Positions 45,813 through 54,107 of a stretch of DNA of 64,000 bases are shown one piece after another. The stretch lies in NCBI GenBank assembly GCA_027488985.1, contig JAIYAR010000005.1, forward strand, positions 1 to 64,000. Direction: 5' to 3'. The stretch is from Comamonadaceae bacterium (lineage in GTDB: Bacteria > Pseudomonadota > Gammaproteobacteria > Burkholderiales > Burkholderiaceae_C). Under the pieces are notes generated by a model that ran no database searches, was not told where the DNA came from, and saw only the letters and a program-made list of their open reading frames with translations. The stretch's first letter is position 1. The number at the start of each line of letters is the position of its first letter. Made by a program: the position numbers and the translations under genes.

Positions 45813-46766
45813 TTAAACCGTGGCACCCGCATTCGGGTCGTTAGGATCCACGTCTTTTTTGACCCCACCCTTCACCAGATCCTCCCGCTGAATACCCAGC
45901 CACATGGCAATAGCGGCCGCCACGAACACCGACGAATAAATTCCGAACAGAATTCCGATGGTCAATGCCAAAGCGAAATAATGCAAGGTTGCACCTCCAA
46001 AAACCAACATCGAAAGCACCATCAACTGGGTGGAACCATGGGTAATGATGGTGCGGCTGATGGTCGAGGTAATGGCGTTATCAATGATTTCTTCCGTATT
46101 CATCTTCCGGAAACGGCGGAAATTTTCTCGGATCCGGTCAAAGATCACGACCGACTCGTTCACCGAATAACCCAGGACCGCCAAAACCGCCGCCAAGACC
46201 GGCAATGAGAATTCCCACTGAAAAAAGGCGAAAAACCCAAGAATAATGATCACGTCATGCAAGTTCGCAATGATGGCCGCCACAGCGAACTTCCATTCGA
46301 ACCGAATGGCAAGGTAGATCATGATGCCGACCACCACGAAGGCCAAAGCCTTGAGGCCGTCTGCTGCGAGCTCATCGCCAACCTGAGGCCCCACAAACTC
46401 TGTGCGGCGCAGGGTCGCACTGGCGTCCGACGCCTTCAGGGCAGTCAATACTTTGTCACTTTGCTGGCCGGAAGTGCTGCCCTTTTGTACCGGCATCCGG
46501 ATCAGTACATCCTGCGCAGTCCCGAAATTCTGGACCTGCACGTCATTGATGCCCAAGCCAGCGACGGTGCTGCGGATATTGTCCAGATTGGCAGGCTGGG
46601 AGTAGCTGACTTCCATCAGGGTGCCGCCGGTGAACTCCACCGACAAGTGCAAACCACGGGAAAACAGGAAAAACACGGCCGCCACGAAGGTGACGAAAGA
46701 GATCAGGTTGAATACAAAAGCATTCCGCATAAACGGAATGTCACGGCGGATTTTGAAGAATTCCAT
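45813..46766 (-). CDS. secF: Protein translocase subunit SecF
   Basis: 317 residues with six membrane helices. SecF works with SecD to pull proteins across the inner membrane using the proton gradient. The periplasmic P1 domain (about 35-130) starts after VEFTGGTLMEVSY, and the conserved VLGYSVNESVVIFDRIREN lies in the membrane half. The start lies 11 bp after secD. The C-terminus is slightly extended. Confidence 0.97.
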   Translation of the reverse strand: MEFFKIRRDIPFMRNAFVFNLISFVTFVAAVFFLFSRGLHLSVEFTGGTLMEVSYSQPANLDNIRSTVAGLGINDVQVQNFGTAQDVLIRMPVQKGSTSGQQSDKVLTALKASDASATLRRTEFVGPQVGDELAADGLKALAFVVVGIMIYLAIRFEWKFAVAAIIANLHDVIIILGFFAFFQWEFSLPVLAAVLAVLGYSVNESVVIFDRIRENFRRFRKMNTEEIIDNAITSTISRTIITHGSTQLMVLSMLVFGGATLHYFALALTIGILFGIYSSVFVAAAIAMWLGIQREDLVKGGVKKDVDPNDPNAGATV

Positions 46767-46777
46767 GACTTTTCCCT

Positions 46778-48658
46778 TTAGTTGGTCGTGACCTGTTGCT
46801 CGCCATCAGGACGCCAAACAGTTCCGATAGAAACCGTTTTCAACTTCTTCTGGCGACCGTACCACAAATTCACAACGCCGCGCGAGAAGAACACGCCGGA
46901 GAACATACTGGTCAAAATACCCAGACAGTGGACCACCGCAAAGCCTCGCACCGGACCGGAACCAAAAGCGAGCAATGCCAAGCCAGCGATCAGAGTGGTG
47001 ACGTTCGAGTCGATGATGGTTGCCCAGGCACGGTCATATCCTGCATGAATAGCGGCCTGGGGGGAAGCGCCATTGCGCAACTCCTCGCGCACGCGTTCGT
47101 TGATCAACACGTTGGCATCAATCGCCATACCCAGAACCAACGCCATCGCAGCCATACCCGGCAACGTAAGAGTCGCTTGCAGCATGGACAAAACAGCGAC
47201 CAGCAGCAACAAATTAAACGCCAGAGCGACACTGGAAATCATCCCGAAGAGCATGTAGTACACGCACATAAAAATCGCCACCGCGGTGAAGCCCCAAGCC
47301 ACACTTTGAAAGCCCTTGGCGATATTCTCGGCACCCAAGCTAGGGCCGATGGTTCGCTCCTCGATGATTTCCATGGGAGCCGCCAAAGAACCCGCCCTGA
47401 GCAGCAGCGCCGTATCAGCCGCTTCCACCGTGGTCATGCTGCCGGAAATTTGAACCCGACCGCCACCGATTTCGGCACGAATTACCGGCGCAGTTACCAC
47501 TTCTCCCTTGCCCTTTTCGAACAAGAGGATGGCCATGCGCTTGTTGATGTTCTCGCGCGTTACATCCCGGAAGATGCGCGCACCCTTGGCATCCAGAGAC
47601 AGGTTGACGGTTGGCTCCTGAGTCTGGCCATCAAATCCGGGCTGTGCGTCAGTCAGGTTCTCACCGGTGAGGACCACCTGTTTCTTGACGATCACGGGGC
47701 GACCTTCGCGGTCCAGATAGCGCTCCGAACCGAAAGGCACAGGACCAGTTCCGGTTTCGGCAGAGCGCGCTTCGGTGCCTTCATCTACCAAACGGACTTC
47801 CAGCGTCGCTGTGCGACCCAGAATATCTTTGGCCTTGGCGGTGTCCTGTACCCCGGGCAGCTGCACCACAATGCGATCCAGGCCCTGCTGCTGAATCACC
47901 GGTTCGGCAACACCCAGCTCATTAATGCGGTTATGTAGCGTCGTAATGTTCTGCTTGAGCGCCTGCTCTTGAATGGTCTTTGCTGATACCGGCTTGATGC
48001 TAGCCACCAGCTTCACTTCCGCGCCATCCGCTGAAGATACAGCGTCGAGATCCGCAAACTGGTCTTGGATGATGCGCTTGGCAGCATCGGCAGTGGCTGC
48101 GTCGCGGAATCGCACTTCCACGGTTTGTGCATTGCGGGAAATCCCGCTGTGACGGACATTCTTCTCGCGCAACACGGTGCGAATATCACCGGCAAGGGAT
48201 TCAGCACGCTTGGTCAGCGCTGCCTGCATGTCGACCTGCAGCATGAAATGCACGCCACCACGCAAGTCAAGACCCAAATACATGGGCGATGCGTGTAACG
48301 CCGTCAACCAAGCGGGAGAACGGGACAACAGATTCAAAGCCACGATGTAGGCCGGATCAGCCGCATCCGGGTTGATCGCCTTTTGGATGGCGTCTTTGGC
48401 CTTGAGCTGGGTATCGGTATCTGCAAAGCGCGCTTTGATGGAGGTGCCTTCCAAGGCCACCGCGTCAGCACTCAATCCCACGTCCTTCAAGGTTTGTTCT
48501 ACCTTGGCCAGAACAGCAGGGTCCAACTTCACGGAGGACTTGGCTGCAGAGATTTGTACCGCCGGTGCTTCACCGAACAGATTGGGCAGGGCATACAAGC
48601 CACTGACCACCAGCGCGATCAGAATGATCGCGTACTTCCACACCGGATAACGGTTCAT
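46778..48658 (-). CDS. secD: Protein translocase subunit SecD
   Basis: 626 residues with six membrane helices and a large periplasmic P1 domain (about 30-440). LGLDLRGGVHFMLQVD near residue 130, and the membrane segment with GMAAMALVLGMAIDANVLIN, containing the proton-relay Asp, are typical. It is the second gene of yajC-secD-secF, 29 bp after yajC. Confidence 0.97.
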   Translation of the reverse strand: MNRYPVWKYAIILIALVVSGLYALPNLFGEAPAVQISAAKSSVKLDPAVLAKVEQTLKDVGLSADAVALEGTSIKARFADTDTQLKAKDAIQKAINPDAADPAYIVALNLLSRSPAWLTALHASPMYLGLDLRGGVHFMLQVDMQAALTKRAESLAGDIRTVLREKNVRHSGISRNAQTVEVRFRDAATADAAKRIIQDQFADLDAVSSADGAEVKLVASIKPVSAKTIQEQALKQNITTLHNRINELGVAEPVIQQQGLDRIVVQLPGVQDTAKAKDILGRTATLEVRLVDEGTEARSAETGTGPVPFGSERYLDREGRPVIVKKQVVLTGENLTDAQPGFDGQTQEPTVNLSLDAKGARIFRDVTRENINKRMAILLFEKGKGEVVTAPVIRAEIGGGRVQISGSMTTVEAADTALLLRAGSLAAPMEIIEERTIGPSLGAENIAKGFQSVAWGFTAVAIFMCVYYMLFGMISSVALAFNLLLLVAVLSMLQATLTLPGMAAMALVLGMAIDANVLINERVREELRNGASPQAAIHAGYDRAWATIIDSNVTTLIAGLALLAFGSGPVRGFAVVHCLGILTSMFSGVFFSRGVVNLWYGRQKKLKTVSIGTVWRPDGEQQVTTN

Positions 48659-48687
48659 GATCGCGCTTTGCTTCGGGTTGACTACTT

Positions 48688-49017
48688 TTACTTGATAGAG
48701 CCTTTGGGCAGCACCTGCACAACTGCGCTGCGCTGCACCTGAACTTCTACCCCGCTGGCCACTTCCAGACCCACATAGCTGTCACCCAGTTTGCTCACCT
48801 TGCCGAGCACGCCGCCCGCGGTCACGACTTCATCGCCCTTGGCCAGCGCATCAATCATGGCGCGGTGCTCTTTTTGCTTTTTCATTTGGGGGCGGATCAT
48901 TACGAAGTACAGCACTACAAACATCAGCACCAAGGGCAACATGCTCATCAGGGAGGATTGCATATCACCACCGGCGGCGGCGGGAGCGGTTTGAGCAAAA
49001 GCAGAAGAAATGAACAC
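48688..49017 (-). CDS. yajC: Preprotein translocase subunit YajC
   Basis: 109 residues from a GTG (49015-49017) with GGAG 8 bases upstream; no suitable ATG exists at this place. A single membrane helix (about 24-44, LPLVLMFVVLYFVMIRPQ) is followed by the conserved MKKQKEHRAMIDALAKGDEV. YajC associates with SecDF. It is the first gene of the operon. Confidence 0.95.
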   Translation of the reverse strand: MFISSAFAQTAPAAAGGDMQSSLMSMLPLVLMFVVLYFVMIRPQMKKQKEHRAMIDALAKGDEVVTAGGVLGKVSKLGDSYVGLEVASGVEVQVQRSAVVQVLPKGSIK

Positions 49018-49130
49018 AGGCAAACTCCACAAAAGGGAACAAAACAAAAACGTTTGCGGCTGCAGGCATGCCCGCGCGCACGCGACCCGGCCACTGGCCA
49101 GACAACCGGTCATTGTAAGCGGGTGAAAAG

Positions 49131-49151
49131 GCCCGCCCGTGATGGGCGGGC
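49131..49151 (-). terminator. Terminator after the indolepyruvate oxidoreductase gene
   Basis: An 8-bp stem, GCCCGCCC/GGGCGGGC, around a 5-base loop is followed on the minus strand by CTTTTC. It lies just beyond the stop of the oxidoreductase gene and upstream of yajC. Confidence 0.65.
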
Positions 49152-49157
49152 ATGGCC

Positions 49158-52100
49158 CTAGGCGGCCCGGGTTTGTTGTGCCTGATCGAGAGCGTGGTAA
49201 CGCGCCAACAGCTCCACCCACAGGTCTTTGGCCGACTTCAGATGTCGGGCCTTGACATGGCCGTAGCCCCGGATGTGCTCGGGGACTTTGGCAAATGCGA
49301 CGGCAGCGCTCAGGTTGCCGAGGTTCAAGGATGGCAACAGGCTCTCGATGGCCTCCCGGTATTCAACGATCAAGGCTCGCTCTTCGCGGCGCTCTTCCGT
49401 GTAACCAAACATATCCAAGGCGGTACCCCGCAGTACCTTCAGCGGCGTCAGAGCCCGGAATGCGATGCCCATCCAGCTTCCAAAACGCGCCTTTTGCAAT
49501 TCGCCTTGTGCGTTTTTGCGGGCCCACATGGGCGGCGCGAGGTGGTAGGCCAGCTTGAAGTCTCCCTCAAACATGGCATTCACTCGGGTTTTGAACGCGG
49601 TGTCGGTGTGCAAGCGCGCGACTTCATATTCATCCTTGTAGGCCATGAGTTTGAAGAAGTAACGTGCGACTGCTTCAGTCAAAGGCAGCTTGTCACTACC
49701 CAGCGCCATTTCCTTGGCACGCACTTGCGAAACGAATTCCGCATAGGTGCGGGCGTAGGCCGCGTTCTGGTAGCCGGTCAGAAACTCCACGCGTTGTTGC
49801 ACCATGGCGTCCAGCGTTTCTTTGCTGCGAGGCGTGAAAGCAATCACTTGCCCGGGGTTGATGGCACGTTGAACAGCGGGCCAATCCACTGCGGCGCGGC
49901 GGCCCCACTCAAAAGCAGCCTTGTTGTTCCCCACTGCAACCGCATTCAGCTCGATAGCGCGCATCAAGGATGCCAGCCCCAAAGGAATCCAGCCCTTTTG
50001 CCACGCATAGCCCAGCATCATGGGGTTGGTGTAGATGCTGTCGCCCATCACCTTGGTGGCCACCGCATCGGCATCAAACAGCCCGACATGGCTTTCGCCC
50101 ACGGTGCGGGTGATGTCGGCGACGCACTGGTCGCCCGGGTTGGCCCAGTCGGCGTTGCGCACAAAACCGGCGGTCGGCACCGTGTTGGCGTTGAGCGCCA
50201 CATGGGTGCGGCCGGGCCGCATGCGGATCAGCGTTTCTTTACCGGCCACCACGACCGGATCACAACCAAGCACCAAATCTGCAGAAGCCGTACCGACCCG
50301 CGTGGTGCGGATCGCGTCCTGGGACGCGCCAATCAACACATGGCTCCAAGTCGCGCCGCCCTTTTGTGCCAAACCACCGGCGTCCTGGGTGACGATACCT
50401 TTGCCCTCTAGGTGGGCTGCCACGCCTAGTAGCTGTCCGATGGTGATCACGCCCGTACCGCCCACGCCGGCCACGATGGTGCCCCACACGCCGCCTTGCA
50501 CCCTTGCGAGGTCGGGGAGCTGCGGGTCCGGCAGCGCCGGCCAACCGCTGGCATCGGTTTGCAGCTTGACTGGTTTCTTCAGGCTGCCGCCTTCCACCGT
50601 TACAAAGCTGGGGCAAAAGCCTTTGACGCAAGAAATGTCTTTGTTGCAGGTGCTCTGGTTGATTTGGCGCTTACGTCCGAAAGGTGTTTCCAGCGGCTCC
50701 ACGCTCATGCAGTTGCTTTGCACGCCGCAATCGCCACAGCCTTCGCACACCAACTCGTTGATGACTACGCGCTTGGCGGGGTCCACCATGGTGCCGCGCT
50801 TGCGGCGGCGGCGCTTTTCGGTCGCGCAAGTCTGGTCGTAAATGATGACGGTGGTACCTTTGATGTCGCGGAACTCGCGCTGGATGCGGTCCAGCTCGTC
50901 GCGGTGCTCGATGGCAATACCCTCGGGCAGTCCATCCACTTCGTCGTATTTCTCAGGCTCGTCTGTCACCACTATGATTTTGATAGCGCCTTCCGCACGC
51001 ATGCTCTGCGCTATCTGCACTACAGAGTGCCCTTCCGGCCGCTCACCCACCTGCTGGCCGCCGGTCATGGCAACCGCATCGTTGTAAAGGATTTTGTAGG
51101 TGATGTTGACGCCGGCCGCAATGCTCTGGCGAATCGCCAGCAAGCCGCTGTGGAAGTAGGTGCCATCGCCCAGGTTGGCGAAGATGTGTTTGTCGTTGGT
51201 GAACGGCTGCTGCCCGACCCATGGCACGCCCTCGCCGCCCATTTGGGTAAAGCCATCGGTGCTGCGGTCCATCCAGATGGTCATGAAATGGCAGCCGATG
51301 CCGGCCATGGCGCGTGAACCTTCGGGCACTCGTGTGCTGGTGTTGTGCGGACAGCCTGAGCAGAACCAGGGCTGGCGAACCGCAGCAGCCGCACCAGAGT
51401 TACCCAAGTCAATGACATGCATGGCTCGCTCTTTGGCTTCCAAAATCGCCATCTGGGCATCGATACGAGCGCTGGTGTTGGCATCCAGCCCCAGCTTTTT
51501 AATGCGCTGGGCAATCGCCCGGGCGATGATGGCTGGCGACAAATCCGCATTCGCGCGCAGCAAGGTATTGGCACTCGGGTTGGGCATGGACCACTCGCCA
51601 CCGGCGCCATAGTGGTCTGGCGTCTCTACCTCGTTGAACTTGCCCAGCACCGTGGGGCGCACGTCCGCGCGCCAGTTGTACAGCTCTTCCTTGAGCTGGT
51701 ATTCGATGACCTGGCGCTTTTCCTCCACCACCAGAATCTCCTGCAAGCCGGTAGCGAATTCACGGGTCAGTTGCGCCTCCAGCGGCCACACCACACCTAC
51801 TTTGTGCAGGCGGATGCCGATGCGGCGGCAGGTGTCATCGTCCAGCCCTAAGTCGAGCAGCGCCTGGCGGGTGTCGTTGTAGGCCTTGCCACTGGAAATG
51901 ATGCCGAAGCGATCGTTCGGACCTTCAATCACGTTGTGGTTCAGCCGATTGGCACGGATGTAGGCCAGCGCGGCATACCACTTGTAATCAAACAGGCGGG
52001 CCTCCTGGTCCAACGCATGGTCGGGCCAGCGGATATGCAGGCCGCCGGGCGGTAGCTCAAAGTCGGCCGGCATGCGGGTGAGGACGCGCTCAGGGTCTAT

Positions 52101-52787
52101 GGTGACGGTTGCGCTGGACTCCACAATTTCCTGGATCGTCTTCATACCCGCCCACACGCCGGAAAAACGGCTCATGGCGAAAGCGTGCAAACCCAGATCC
52201 AAAATCTCCTGCACATTTGCCGGGAAGAACACAGGGAATCCGCAGGCCTTGAAGATGTGGTCGCTCTGGTGGGCGGCAGTAGAGCTTTTGGAGATGTGGT
52301 CATCCCCCGCCACGGCGATTACACCGCCCCAAGGCGTGGTGCCGGCCATGTTGGCGTGCTTGAACACGTCGGAGCAGCGATCCACACCGGGGCCTTTGCC
52401 GTACCAGATGCCGAACACACCGTCGTATTTGTTAGTACCAGGCGGTGCAAAGCCCAATTGCTGCGTGCCCCACAAGGCGGTAGCGGCCAGCTCCTCATTC
52501 ACCCCCGGCTGGAACTTGATGTGGTGGGCTTCGAGGTATTTTTCTGCCTTAACCAGCGACTGGTCATAAGTGCCCAAGGGTGAGCCGCGATAGCCGCTGA
52601 TAAAGCCGGCCGTGTTCTTGCCCGCACGCTGGTCGCGCACGCGCTGCAGCATGGGCAGCTTGACCAGCGCCTGCACGCCGCTCATGAAAGCGCGGCCGTG
52701 GTCGAGGGCGTATTTGTCGTCGAGGGTGACCGAATCCAGCGCCGTCCGGATGTGCGCGGGCAGGTCCCGGTTGAGGGGTGCATTCAT
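49158..52787 (-). CDS. Indolepyruvate ferredoxin oxidoreductase, fused large form
   Basis: 1209 residues from the ATG at 52785-52787 (GGAGAC upstream). The fused enzyme oxidatively decarboxylates aryl- or branched-chain 2-oxo acids to acyl-CoA, with electrons going to ferredoxin. The order is a pyruvate-oxidoreductase alpha-like N-terminus, then a thiamine-diphosphate-binding part (GDGTYFHSGLLAI, then YNDAVAMTGGQ), a cysteine-rich iron-sulfur segment (CEGCGDCGVQSNC), and a C-terminal gamma-like domain with VAGVGGTGVITIGQLLG. This single-chain form is common in Burkholderiales. A divergent Lrp/AsnC gene is its likely regulator. Nt 50969-51016 resemble an in-frame palindromic-repeat copy. Confidence 0.92.
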   Translation of the reverse strand: MNAPLNRDLPAHIRTALDSVTLDDKYALDHGRAFMSGVQALVKLPMLQRVRDQRAGKNTAGFISGYRGSPLGTYDQSLVKAEKYLEAHHIKFQPGVNEELAATALWGTQQLGFAPPGTNKYDGVFGIWYGKGPGVDRCSDVFKHANMAGTTPWGGVIAVAGDDHISKSSTAAHQSDHIFKACGFPVFFPANVQEILDLGLHAFAMSRFSGVWAGMKTIQEIVESSATVTIDPERVLTRMPADFELPPGGLHIRWPDHALDQEARLFDYKWYAALAYIRANRLNHNVIEGPNDRFGIISSGKAYNDTRQALLDLGLDDDTCRRIGIRLHKVGVVWPLEAQLTREFATGLQEILVVEEKRQVIEYQLKEELYNWRADVRPTVLGKFNEVETPDHYGAGGEWSMPNPSANTLLRANADLSPAIIARAIAQRIKKLGLDANTSARIDAQMAILEAKERAMHVIDLGNSGAAAAVRQPWFCSGCPHNTSTRVPEGSRAMAGIGCHFMTIWMDRSTDGFTQMGGEGVPWVGQQPFTNDKHIFANLGDGTYFHSGLLAIRQSIAAGVNITYKILYNDAVAMTGGQQVGERPEGHSVVQIAQSMRAEGAIKIIVVTDEPEKYDEVDGLPEGIAIEHRDELDRIQREFRDIKGTTVIIYDQTCATEKRRRRKRGTMVDPAKRVVINELVCEGCGDCGVQSNCMSVEPLETPFGRKRQINQSTCNKDISCVKGFCPSFVTVEGGSLKKPVKLQTDASGWPALPDPQLPDLARVQGGVWGTIVAGVGGTGVITIGQLLGVAAHLEGKGIVTQDAGGLAQKGGATWSHVLIGASQDAIRTTRVGTASADLVLGCDPVVVAGKETLIRMRPGRTHVALNANTVPTAGFVRNADWANPGDQCVADITRTVGESHVGLFDADAVATKVMGDSIYTNPMMLGYAWQKGWIPLGLASLMRAIELNAVAVGNNKAAFEWGRRAAVDWPAVQRAINPGQVIAFTPRSKETLDAMVQQRVEFLTGYQNAAYARTYAEFVSQVRAKEMALGSDKLPLTEAVARYFFKLMAYKDEYEVARLHTDTAFKTRVNAMFEGDFKLAYHLAPPMWARKNAQGELQKARFGSWMGIAFRALTPLKVLRGTALDMFGYTEERREERALIVEYREAIESLLPSLNLGNLSAAVAFAKVPEHIRGYGHVKARHLKSAKDLWVELLARYHALDQAQQTRAA
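50969..51016. repeat. Possible palindromic-repeat copy inside the oxidoreductase gene
   Basis: On the minus strand, TAGCGCAGAGCATGCGTGCGG followed by GCGCTATCAAAATCATAG has the order of the other copies but weaker similarity. It encodes AQSMRAEGAIKIIV. Confidence 0.4.
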
Positions 52788-52848
52788 GGTGCTTGTCTCC
52801 GTGTTTTTGTTCGGCAAAGTGTATGCCCGCAACTCAGATAGGTGTTTG

Positions 52849-52889
52849 CGTTCTTTGCCTGAAAACCACCTCTTAAAGAACGATTCTTT
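52849..52889. promoter_or_regulatory. Candidate Lrp-type operator between the regulator and the oxidoreductase
   Basis: AAAGAA-CGA-TTCTTT (52875-52889) is a 15-bp palindrome of the size Lrp/AsnC proteins use. CGTTCTTT (52849-52856) repeats the half-site inverted against AAAGAACG (52875-52882), about two and a half helical turns away. It lies in the divergent gap, just upstream of the regulator start. Confidence 0.55.
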
Positions 52890-52905
52890 CTCCATAATGC
52901 GCTTT

Positions 52906-53415
52906 ATGGAAACACTTGACCGCTATGACCTGGCCATCCTGAGCGAGCTGCAAAACGATGGGCGGCTGAGCAACGCCGAGCTCGCGACCCGCGTGGGCCT
53001 GAGTGCGGCGCCGTGCTGGCGGCGGGTGAAGGCGTTGGAAGACAGCGGCTTCATCACTGGCTACCGGGCGGAGATCAACCGCCAAAAAATCGGGCTGGGG
53101 GTGCTGGCCTTTGTGCGCCTGGACGCCAACCGCAACAGCGGTGATGTGCTGCAGGAGCTTGAAGAGGCGATACGGCGAATCCCGGAAGTCATCAGCTGCC
53201 ACTACATCAGCGGCACCGGTACTTTTGAGCTGCAGGTGGTCAGCCGCGACCTGAACAGCTTCAGCCAGTTCGCACGCGAGGTGCTGATCAACCTGCCCAA
53301 CGTGAAAGACCTGCACACCAGTTTCTCGCTGGGCGAGGTCAAGGCCAGCAGTGCGCTGCCCTTGAGCCAGTTACAAGCGCCGCCCACAGGCGCCACCATG
53401 AAAGGACGCCCATGA
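52906..53415 (+). CDS. Lrp/AsnC family transcriptional regulator
   Basis: 169 residues from the ATG at 52906, which gives the canonical METLDRYDLAILSELQ start; an ATG three codons earlier is possible, and neither has a clear ribosome site. The helix-turn-helix is in LSNAELATRVGLSAAPCWRR (about 19-40), and the C-terminal ligand-binding domain (about 70-150) includes VISCHYISGTGTFELQVV. It is divergent from the fused indolepyruvate oxidoreductase and probably controls it, perhaps in response to an aromatic or branched-chain amino acid. The last codons overlap the next gene as ATGA. Confidence 0.93.
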   Translation: METLDRYDLAILSELQNDGRLSNAELATRVGLSAAPCWRRVKALEDSGFITGYRAEINRQKIGLGVLAFVRLDANRNSGDVLQELEEAIRRIPEVISCHYISGTGTFELQVVSRDLNSFSQFAREVLINLPNVKDLHTSFSLGEVKASSALPLSQLQAPPTGATMKGRP

Positions 53416-54059
53416 ACCGCACCCGTTGGCTTGCTTTGGCACTGTTTTGGCACCTGGCGCCCGCTGCGTATGCGCAAGTCGCTATCAATTCAGGAGCAAA
53501 TAACACTCCCCTGCCCTTGCGTAATCTGCTCATCGAGGTGCGGCAGGTGCAATCCGAAGATGGCCAGCAGGCAGGCGTAGACGTACAAGGCGGCAGGGTC
53601 ACAGGCGGCCTTTCGCAAGGCCGGAGCAGTGGCACGGCGGTGCAACAAATCCTCATCCTGAATGGCCGGCCTGCACGCATCGCGGTGCAAACGCAAACGC
53701 CATTGCGCTTGCTGCAAAGCTTTGTGCGTAACGGGCAAATCATCATCATCCAAGGGACCGTGCTGATCGAGGCAGGCACGGGCTTTAGCGCGCTACCGCG
53801 CTGGGACGGCGGCGATGTGGTCGAGGTCGAGCTCAATACCCAGCAAGCTTTGCGCCCCCTGTTCCCCCAAGCCGCGGCAGTGAATGCCCCATCGGTACAG
53901 TCCAGCACCGGCAGCAGCATGCTGCTCCCCTTGGGCGAGTGGATGACAGTGGCAGAGACCGAGCAAAACCTGCAGAACAATCAGCAGAGCCTGCGTGGCG
54001 CTCAGATGCAGAGTGGCGTGGCCCGGACCGAGGTTCAGCTCAAGGTGAGCCTGCGCTAG
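53412..54059 (+). CDS. Exported protein of unknown function
   Basis: 215 residues with a signal peptide ending near AAYAQ. I do not recognise the family with confidence. The mature part is rich in beta-type residues and Gln/Val, with RNLLIEVRQVQ near the start, IAVQTQTPLRLLQ in the middle and LPRWDGGDVVEVEL plus GEWMTVAET towards the end; the latter resemble the barrel region of type II/III secretins, but there are too few residues for a secretin. Its start overlaps the Lrp gene stop (ATGA), so it is translationally coupled. The first mature residues (AINSGANNT) come from DNA that matches a palindromic-repeat half copy. Confidence 0.7.
   Translation: MNRTRWLALALFWHLAPAAYAQVAINSGANNTPLPLRNLLIEVRQVQSEDGQQAGVDVQGGRVTGGLSQGRSSGTAVQQILILNGRPARIAVQTQTPLRLLQSFVRNGQIIIIQGTVLIEAGTGFSALPRWDGGDVVEVELNTQQALRPLFPQAAAVNAPSVQSSTGSSMLLPLGEWMTVAETEQNLQNNQQSLRGAQMQSGVARTEVQLKVSLR
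53467..53497. repeat. Palindromic-repeat half copy inside the exported-protein gene
   Basis: TATGCGCAAGTCGCTATC followed by AATTCAGGAGCAA matches the TATGCGCAAG core of copies 1 and 2, and the complement of the CTCCTGAATTCATAGC tail at 56381-56431. It lies at the signal-peptide/mature junction. Confidence 0.65.
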
Positions 54060-54107
54060 GTTTTTGGCGGGCGGTCAAGGCCGCCTGCAGCGACCCGGCA
54101 ACTGCCC

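Noticed and set aside
53412..54059. Secretin (type II secretion GspD or PilQ)
   Set aside because: Only about 195 mature residues, and no N-domains; the resemblance is confined to short segments.
54060..54107. cheV terminator
   Set aside because: A GC-rich hairpin is present, but no T-run follows on the minus strand.
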